NCBI RefSeq assembly: GCF_000764305.2
Contig: NW_025946074.1
Coordinates: 310,001-374,000, forward strand
DNA from: Hyalella azteca
Taxonomy: Eukaryota; Arthropoda; Malacostraca; Amphipoda; Hyalellidae
Direction: 5' to 3'
Length of the DNA: 64,000 nt
The position numbers and the translations under genes were made by a program. Positions 57,901 to 64,000 of this stretch are shown here, piece by piece. Each line of letters starts with the position of its first letter. Positions within the stretch are counted from its first letter, which is position 1. The notes under the pieces are model-generated. The model was not told the DNA's origin and did no database searches. It saw nothing but the letters and a program-made list of their open reading frames with translations.

Positions 57901-60900
57901 TGGAACCGAAAGAGAATCGCAAAGCGAAATTATTGAGATGAATGGAGAGACTACATTAACTGATATCGAATCTGGGTTAGAAGAAGCTTGCCTTGATGGA
58001 ACCCCTGCTACCAAAAATACTGTAGAAAGGAGTGCTGCTGGGAACGTTTTGCGAGATATTGAAATGAAAGGATCTTCACATTCTCCAAATAATACTTCTA
58101 CTGAAAACGAAAGCTCTCGCGATGAATTATCTAATTCTAGTCTTGGTGATCGCATTGTTGGGAATAAAAGTCTAGTTGAAGAAATTTCTGATAAATACGG
58201 TACAGAAATTGACGGTCAAACAGATGCTTCTTTGCCGTGTTTAAATTTTTTGAAAATCTTGCTTTGCGTCGTTGGGTCGAACTTGTGTCACGTCAACGTA
58301 GCAAAAGCTCGCGAGATTCTTCATTTACTTGCGGAGGCTTGCGTAAAAGATACCATGAGTCACGACCCACCAAGTTTATCTACTGAAACTGGAAAGAAAC
58401 CTGCCTCCTCTGAAGTGGTTCTTCCCACTGAAAGATCTCACCGTGACGCGAATTTCGTTTCTTCCGTTACAAATTCCAATGGTGTAAATCAGCCTATGGA
58501 TATTAATCGATCAGCATCATCTTCAACGGACTCCAGTAATTTATCATCAGTCGAATTATTTATCGAACGTCACGCCAGTGCTCTCCTGGATGAATTTTTG
58601 GAAACTTGTGAAATTTGGACTCCGGAAGATCCGTGTTTCCTCTTGGCCAGCGCCTTCTTCCAGCTTTCCGGTAAGTCTACTGCTTTAGAAATAGAGAAGG
58701 TTATCTCTAAAATTATTATGTAACTGTAATTTCCGCCTAGTCTCAGTTTTATGCAAAAGAAACAGTGATGTCCAAAGTTCGTTCTTCTGGTTTAAATATT
58801 TTGATCTGATACTATATTATATACTGATACTATATATTGCAGCTAATTAGTCTTAGGTCATTTATTTCTGCCTAAATTTCCTGCATCACATTCGCTCTCG
58901 TAGCTTTCCGTCTACCACTTCGCATTTATTTATTTTTTAATTCCCACCTGCAGCCTTTCATCTCACAGCGTCATAACATAACATAACATATAGTGATGTC
59001 GGCGCTGAAGTGTAGGCCTGAGTTGGCCTGTCGCCGATTCTTGAACTTTTCGTGCCTTGTTCACAGAAGATATAAAATCGTGTCATTTGACCGGATATTT
59101 TCAAGACTGGCGATAGTTTGAAATAGCTACTACCAGACTTCCACCGTTATATATTATAATATAATATATAATATGTAAATATATAAAACTTTTATAAATA
59201 ACATTTATAAAAAAAAATTATTTTTCGTAGCCTTAGATTTTGCCACGTGGCAGGACGATGATGGTGATTTCTTGCCTTAATATCTTGTGTCATTATGATT
59301 GCAAGCGGCTCTCTATTCACTTTTTAATAACATATTGAAAGTCCTCATCAATTAATTTTAATCTGTCTTCGCGGTTCCCTCATCTTAAGTTTAATTACCA
59401 CGCCTTATGTCGTACCTCGGAAGAATAACATGTGAACGAATGATAATTTTGTTCTTACAAGGGTTTCAGGCATGGTTGAACAATATAAGGTTAACCCATG
59501 AGGATTTCCGTCTTTCAGTTCAGCTTTCTTGTTACGTCACTGAAATCGAGAAACGTAAACAATCCCGTCATTCCCATAACGGATTGGTTGACTGGTTTGA
59601 TCGCATTTCACTAAATGGTTAATGCCCGTGACGTCACTGAGATCAGTGACGTCACAGACGCAAAATCACAGACGTCACAGACGAACAACGAACTACAGAC
59701 GCAAAAATGAGCTTCTCGTGGGTCAACCTTATACTAGTTCAACAACGGTTTTTGGGTGACTCAATGTTTATCTTTCTGCCATTTCAAACTCTACTGTAAC
59801 TACATACTATGCAACCATTGCTTCTATACGCCAATTTTTTTAATTTCTACCCTCACGTGCAGGTGGCAGGACGATGATGGCTCACCAGACGCGCGTGTGT
59901 CGTGTTTACTGTCAGGCGTTCAGAGCAAAAGCGGACAGCCTGGTCCTCGTACGGCTCTTGGGCGTCTTGGATGGCAGCCTCAGCCTCCCCGGCGGCCAAC
60001 ATCGTCTTGCTTTCATTGCACAAATGCTTCGTGGTTAGAGTTCCAAATTTATTTTGCTAAGAATAAAAAAATGTTAAAAATAAGATTTTTATTGATTATT
60101 TTTTCTGCATCAAAGCAAAATCAAACGGAAAGCAACATTTCACTTTAGATCGAAATGAACATTTTAAAATGTATCACCCACGCGACGTCTAAAAAAGCAA
60201 CGTTAGTACGGTATTCTCCTCATAGCTCACTCGGTCTACATTTACATTTTCAGAAAGAAGTTTGAGGATAAGGAACAATTTTTGGAATTCATAACTTTTA
60301 TGACATGTGTAAAAGCCGTCCCTGCATAAAACTTTTTTGCCCGTTTTCTACGATTTGACTGGGAATTAGAAGCATTGATAGTATTTTACTTGTGCTTAGT
60401 TTTCGATTTGACTGTAAATTGGAGTCATGGAATCTTTTTTTTTTATTTGACTGTTTGTTTACTGCAAATTAGAGTCATTGAATCTAAATTTCTTGAACGT
60501 TGAATTGAGTCTCTTGAACGTTAAAGTAAATAAGAATCATTGAATTTTTTTCTTTTACATATTTTCAGATTTTACAGTATACTAAAGGCTTTGACTAATT
60601 TTTTGCGCGCCCACAGACTGGATGTGCGAGCTGCTGACGAGCGGGCGGCGCTCTCGAGAAGCGCAGCTGCTGAGGAGCGGCGCCCTCGAGACCCTCAGCA
60701 ACGCCCTCGCCGCCGCCACCGCCGCCGCCGAGGGTAGAAGTCATCCAGAACATCCGTCAGCTTCTAAACCAGATCCTGTACACGAGTCTTTAATGCTCGG
60801 TAATTATTCGTTGTACGAGGTAGCCAATGTATTAATGATGTTTCATAGTTATTTAGATTTATCCCCAGTTTCTATAGAAAAAAAAACAATCATTATTGTT

Positions 60901-62556
60901 CTGTAATTATTCGTTGTACGAGGTAGCCACTGTATTGATGGCAGATCATAATTAATTAGATTCTGTTTCAACTTTATCGACGACCTGATTGGGATTAATT
61001 TTACAGAAGGATCCTCCGCGGAATGAAAGGATGAACAATCATTGGTTCAATAATTCGACCATTATCGTAATTGATCCTAATTCATAGTAATTTTCATTGA
61101 TACAAGCATTGACTTGCATTTTATTTCCACCGATGCAATTTTGTGCTTTGAATATTTTTATACTCGTTATTTATAGTCGATTATGTTCACTCTATTTAAT
61201 GCTGGAATTCTCATCAGCGTTGCGGCCGGTCCTGGAGGCAGTACCCGGGATGCTGTACGATGATTTACTGGACACCCGAGTTCATGCCTTGCGACTGGTG
61301 CAATGCATTGCTCTGCACTACAACGGTGCACTGCACCAACACTGCGCTCTCACTGCACTCGCTAAAAGTAATATATTTTTTAAGGAGAGCTCATAGAACT
61401 TTTCAGGCACCTTGCCGCGAACACGATTGATGTTTTTGTAGTTCTGAAAATGTGTATAATTTACACGCATTTTGGCCCCAGCATTGCTTTGTTGAATTTA
61501 TGTTCGTAAAATCTAAGAAATATTGTTATTTATTCCAATTGTTGTCAATTGAAATCTATAACAATATTAAAAGTCACCTATTCAATTTCAATTCAGTAGG
61601 TGAATTGTATTGTGAATTTACTTTAACTTCTGTGGGTCGGTAAAATGAAACTGTTATCTCCGCAGGTGTGCTGGAGCGACTTGACGACAAAGTGAGACAC
61701 GTTCGCCTCCTGGCCGCTAGTGCACTTTGTGCTCTGCTGTCATATGCCAATCAATTTAATAACTCTGAGGAAAGTAATTCCTCTGGTGAATACTCAAGAA
61801 GTATTGAGGAAATATCAAACGCCTCTCAATATAATGACCAAGGAAATAGCGGGTTGCCCAACGAACCTGTAAATGAAAGTATGGAAAATGTAGACCTTGG
61901 CATAACTTTGAGTGATCACTGCAACGGAAAGTGCAGCTTAGGAGAAGTAGACCAAGAAATAAATGCGAGAAATGCAAATTCCAAGGACATGGAGAGCATG
62001 AATAGCTCGGTAACTTTGAAGGGAAGCGACGGTGTCGCCGGACAACGACTTGCCAAGAACTACGCTGAATTTTGGCAGGAAATTGAAAAATCTTTGGATC
62101 GCTTGGCTATTTTTCTCGATGATCCTGATGATGTCTTGGCATTTGGGGTCGCCGGTGAGAATGAACAAAATAAATCAAAATCAAGACCTAATTTTAAATG
62201 CTTGTTTAGTTCTTAACGTATCTAATATTTAATTTTTTGTCTCTTGTTCCCTTGTAACATTTGAGACTAAATTATTTCGATTCTTTGCCTACTGTAGATT
62301 TCTCTGATAAATGTAAGACAAAATGGTAATTTTATTTCTTGAAATTTTATCTTAATTTTGATACTTAACCAAAATTTCTACTCTATTATTACGTCTCAAA
62401 TCACTGATTAATAAATGCCCCGTCTCCTCAGAGTGCTTCAAGAATCTGCCTTTCAAGGAGTCTGTGACTGCAGCTCTGCAGAATCTGCAGCAGAGGCAGC
62501 ACATCACGAGACACTGTCCCCTCATCGCAGCAGAGCTGCTCGCAAAAATTACATGA
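54362..62556 (+). CDS. DNAAF5: DNAAF5 (HEATR2), dynein axonemal assembly factor 5 (gene span)
   Basis: A HEAT-repeat protein that in known organisms works in the cytoplasm to preassemble axonemal dynein arms before their delivery to motile cilia or sperm flagella. Ten coding exons join with all phases closing: 54362-54974, 55256-55436, 55674-55816, 56233-56465, 57476-58670, 59863-60033, 60617-60733, 61218-61367, 61666-62154, 62432-62556 (3417 nt, 1138 residues). Diagnostic blocks recalled from the family are DRYSFWHYILPCLL (vertebrate DRYSFFHKLIPLLL), YIKENEEALQQEL (QKENEEDLKDKL), PPNWDRLNLGCR (PPHERRPVLGCR) and VLERLDDKVRHVRLLAASAL ([20 protein letters not shown]). It is longer than the roughly 855-residue vertebrate protein because of two Ser/Glu/Asn-rich insertions. 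An in-frame TAG upstream fixes the start. Confidence 0.9.
55256..55436 (+). CDS. DNAAF5: DNAAF5 exon 2
   Basis: Acceptor ttttcatacag, phase 1 in and phase 2 out (CTATG/gtgaga). It reads YIGTWSSSNNITEVMQCMAQ ... IRIAIIKITAKISMEMLDRY SFWHYILPCLLL, the most recognisable HEATR2 block. Confidence 0.92.
55674..55816 (+). CDS. DNAAF5: DNAAF5 exon 3
   Basis: Acceptor taatgttcag, phase 2 in and phase 1 out (CCAATT/gtggtc). It reads LRDSDPGTREAAVQQFSAVG then EQYIKENEEALQQELQYDVP and PARYPPN. The donor is weak at +3 to +6, but only this site gives the WDRLNLGCR continuation expected from the family. Confidence 0.88.
56233..56465 (+). CDS. DNAAF5: DNAAF5 exon 4
   Basis: Acceptor atctgttccag, phase 1 in and phase 0 out (GCAGAG/gtcagt). 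It reads (W)DRLNLGCRILAQNVLHKLLP ... DWQSCSRVATMKLLSALVLM ... LLSRALKDSEVQVVAE, typical HEAT helices including the family's DW...RVKA-type segment. Confidence 0.9.
56527..56695. repeat. Dispersed repeat B, copy 2
   Basis: Contains the same ordered blocks as 31276-31446: ttttctcatttatg, ctattgtgctcgccatgtcc, (gtcc/gtct)n, gaaaatgcgctctctgtcac, gagtactgagttatattttt. It inserted in DNAAF5 intron 4, about 60 bp after the exon. The microsatellite core differs in length between the copies. Confidence 0.85.
57476..58670 (+). CDS. DNAAF5: DNAAF5 exon 5, with low-complexity insertion
   Basis: Acceptor cactcaatgagcag, phase 0 in and phase 1 out (CTTTCCG/gtaagt). It begins ACVCAENLGYFLLPDASMPV and ends ERHASALLDEFLETCEIWTP EDPCFLLASAFFQLS, alignable with the family's YRKHIGPLLEWV...HSVELLQFS. 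Between lie acidic Ser/Glu/Asn-rich stretches (model residues about 490-640 and 680-740) with no counterpart in the vertebrate protein as I recall it. Confidence 0.88.
58968..59132 (-). mobile_element. LINE 3' tail fragment with TTATG repeats
   Basis: On the minus strand this matches the 3' UTR of the LINE fragment at 52290. Shared plus-strand words are tagtgatgt.ggc.ctgaag, taggcctga, gattcttg.actttt, catttgaccg, and gcgatagtttgaaatagctact against gactatagtttgaaatagct. It ends in (cataa)n, that is (TTATG)n on the element's strand, the kind of terminal microsatellite seen in CR1-like elements. It lies in DNAAF5 intron 5. Confidence 0.72.
59628..59655. promoter_or_regulatory. Perfect CRE-type palindrome
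   Basis: The sequence is a perfect inverted repeat: gtgacgtcactga, two bases (ga), then tcagtgacgtcac. Each arm contains TGACGTCA, the full CREB/ATF consensus site (59629-59636 and 59647-59654). A run of cacagacg words with a third gacgtcac follows to about 59700. It lies in the intron before DNAAF5 exon 6. Confidence 0.55.
59863..60033 (+). CDS. DNAAF5: DNAAF5 exon 6
   Basis: Acceptor cctcacgtgcag, phase 1 in and out (CTTCGTG/gttaga). It reads (G)GRTMMAHQTRVCRVYCQAFR then AKADSLVLVRLLGVLDGSLS and HRLAFIAQMLR. A second frame is open over the whole exon but gives Pro/Gly/Gln-rich sequence and breaks phase with its neighbours. Confidence 0.87.
60617..60733 (+). CDS. DNAAF5: DNAAF5 exon 7, Ala-rich end
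   Basis: Acceptor gcgcgcccacag, phase 1 in and out (GCCGAGG/gtagaa). It reads (D)WMCELLTSGRRSREAQLLRS then GALETLSNALAAATAAAE. It is very GC-rich, with a GCC trinucleotide run coding the Ala tract. Confidence 0.87.
61218..61367 (+). CDS. DNAAF5: DNAAF5 exon 8
   Basis: Acceptor attctcatcag, phase 1 in and out (GCTAAAA/gtaata). It reads (A)LRPVLEAVPGMLYDDLLDTR VHALRLVQCIALHYN and ends HCALTALAK, corresponding to the family's [20 protein letters not shown] segment. Confidence 0.88.
61666..62154 (+). CDS. DNAAF5: DNAAF5 exon 9
   Basis: Acceptor ttatctccgcag, phase 1 in and out (GTCGCCG/gtgaga). It starts (S)VLERLDDKVRHVRLLAASA, the last strong HEAT match. A Ser/Asn/Glu-rich insertion of about 85 residues follows, then NYAEFWQEIEKSLDRLAIFL DDPDDVLAFGVA, matching the family's YRELLVHLDDPERAIQDAI. 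Confidence 0.9.
62432..62556 (+). CDS. DNAAF5: DNAAF5 exon 10, with stop codon
   Basis: Acceptor cgtctcctcag, phase 1 entry. It reads (E)CFKNLPFKESVTAALQNLQQ RQHITRHCPLIAAELLAKIT-stop. It corresponds to the C-terminal HKHRSATYCEQLL region of the vertebrate protein. Confidence 0.9.
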
Positions 62557-62696
62557 AGTCGATTTCATTAGTGACTACATCACATGAAAAAAGTTCATTA
62601 CAGTTTATATGAATTGTACCTAGAAGTTTAGCACAGCACTGCCGCACGGTACAAAGTAGATACATTTTTTTCTTGCCTAGTAGATATTGTCTATGC

Positions 62697-62702
62697 AATA
62701 AA
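62697..62702 (+). promoter_or_regulatory. Poly(A) signal AATAAA for DNAAF5
   Basis: Canonical hexamer in ctatgcaataaacgaag, 141 bp after the stop codon. Confidence 0.65.
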
Positions 62703-64000
62703 CGAAGATAATATGTAGAAAAACTGACGAACGTTCTGTGTTACCAACAGTGCTAGCCACCAAACGTTTATTGGTTTGGACTGTTCTTCAATTAATGCAG
62801 TTCGAATAACATTGAATGATGCGTCTACTTTGACAACCAATAATGTACAAGCATTAATCATTTAACGTGGCACAGACGTAAACTATTATAACGCAGGCTC
62901 TAACGCTCTACGGTATGCAACCATAAAGCATTAATAATGCAATGAACTCAAGGCCTGATTATGCAATGACTTTTCGTGATTATGTAATGACTTTTCGTAA
63001 TAAAACGTAACGTTTAGTGATGCCCAGACGCAGAGTTTTGTGATGCACAGACGCAGAGTTTAGTGATGCACAGATGCAGAGTTTAGTGATGCCCAGACGC
63101 AGAGTTTAGTGATGCACAGATGCAGAGGTTAGTGATGCACAGACGCAGCGTTTAGTGGTGCACAGACGCAGCGTTTAGTGACGCACAGACGTTTTGTAGT
63201 GACGCACAAAGAAAACGAGATATTTTAGACGCGATTGTGGTCTTTACCACTTGTTACCAGACCCCGGAAAATACCGGATTACTTCCATGCGTGACGCTGC
63301 TGTGCTACTGCTGCTGGTCTACACTAGTGTCATTAGGTTGCGTTTTTGACCGATGAATTTTTCGCTTGCGGAAAAAAAATTTTATTAAAACTGCCAAACC
63401 TTCTCGAAATTCATGACAATGCAGACTCTGATGAAAATAACTTTGTAGGAGTTAACCTTAAGATATTTTTTAATATGCATGCTGTAATATCTCTTATTTT
63501 CGTAGATCGCCTTGTTTGTGACTCGAAAGTCAGTGGCATATATCAGTCATAGAAGAAAATCTATTTCGTTTTCAACAGCAGCGTTTGTTTACGAATTAGA
63601 TAATTTATGCGTTGGTCAGTTTACTTGGTCCAGCGCATGCTATTCTACGATGTGCTGTATTTTTACCTTATTGAATTACCGTACTTTTTCACCGGTATTC
63701 ATTGTAGCCTTCGTATAAAATACGTTTGGAAATTAGCCTCGAAACTTGAATAAATCTTTATTAAATCAAGTCGTTTGATGAAACCCACAGTGAAGTACTT
63801 AAGTAAAGTAAATCATTCGCGTTAATTAGACTTCAAAACTCGTCAAAAGTTAGAATTTTTTTCGAAAAGTAATTCACTACATCAAATTTTCCAACATAAG
63901 TCAGGTGTGAATTTGTTTTTGATCTGTTGGCATCCGTAAATGAGAAAGACGCATACTCAAGCTTTTTCAATTAGTAAATCTGCCTGCTAATTTCACGCTC
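62703..64000. other. 3' flank
   Basis: Contains the 23-bp minisatellite at 62995-63200 (listed). The rest is AT-rich with short uninformative open frames. No gene is supported. Confidence 0.5.
62995..63200. repeat. 23-bp minisatellite, about 9 copies
   Basis: The unit is gtttagtgatgcacagacgc plus aga, with variants (gcccag, atgcag). The flanking acttttcgtaat words at 62965-63000 are a second, shorter duplication. Confidence 0.92.

Noticed and set aside
59756..60148. Second open frame through DNAAF5 exon 6 (WQDDDGSPDARVSCLLSG)
   Set aside because: Out of phase with both neighbouring exons, whereas the chosen frame gives HEAT-like helices and closes phase on both sides.
60622..60906. Extension of DNAAF5 exon 7 past its donor (RSHPEHPSASKPD)
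   Set aside because: The splice at 60733 gives the in-phase join to ALRPVLEAVPG. The extension runs into a terminating, AT-rich intron.
1..64000. tRNA, rRNA or snRNA genes
   Set aside because: No cloverleaf with conserved A and B boxes and no rRNA or snRNA signature was recognised by eye. A covariance-model scan would be decisive.

Overview
This window is eukaryotic nuclear DNA: genes are split by many GT..AG introns, intergenic DNA is AT-rich, and it is crowded with minisatellites, foldback elements and decayed LINE fragments. The gene content (an invertebrate-type TACC gene and DNAAF5) and the repeat landscape suggest an arthropod, perhaps a crustacean, but I cannot place the species from sequence alone. 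All exon models below come from reading splice sites, reading phase and recalled family similarity; no alignment or RNA evidence was available.

Region 1 (about 5.4-44.6 kb, + strand) is one TACC gene (transforming acidic coiled-coil protein: centrosome and spindle microtubules, partner of XMAP215/ch-TOG and Aurora A in known relatives). The C-terminal TACC coiled coil is unmistakable (exons 42904-43241, 43524-43673, 44400-44589). A 3-kb exon (12341-15360) carries two copies of the TACC family DPNFNPF...NSPPP motif plus long Ala/Pro/Glu tandem repeats. A complete in-frame chain from an ATG at 5445 gives a 1470-residue model. A second giant exon (21142-24994), several candidate alternative first exons (18921, 21177, 26405, 32225) and short cassettes (26413, 27887, 38622) have reading phases that interlock. 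The locus therefore looks built to attach very different N-termini to one shared TACC domain.

Region 2 (44.6-54.3 kb) is intergenic. It holds the TACC poly(A) signal, two degraded CR1-like LINE 3' ends in opposite orientations, a long hairpin and a 10-bp minisatellite.

Region 3 (54.3-62.7 kb, + strand) is a complete ten-exon coding chain for DNAAF5/HEATR2, a HEAT-repeat factor for cytoplasmic preassembly of axonemal dynein arms. Every splice phase closes and the model is 1138 residues, longer than the vertebrate protein because of two low-complexity insertions. A poly(A) signal follows.

The flanks (1-5.4 kb and 62.7-64 kb) hold tandem repeats and no gene I can support. The most interesting feature is the combinatorial TACC architecture. 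Also notable are a MITE family with copies just behind the donors of both giant TACC exons, a TA-flanked 216-bp MITE with near-perfect 55-bp arms, and a perfect CRE-type palindrome in a DNAAF5 intron.
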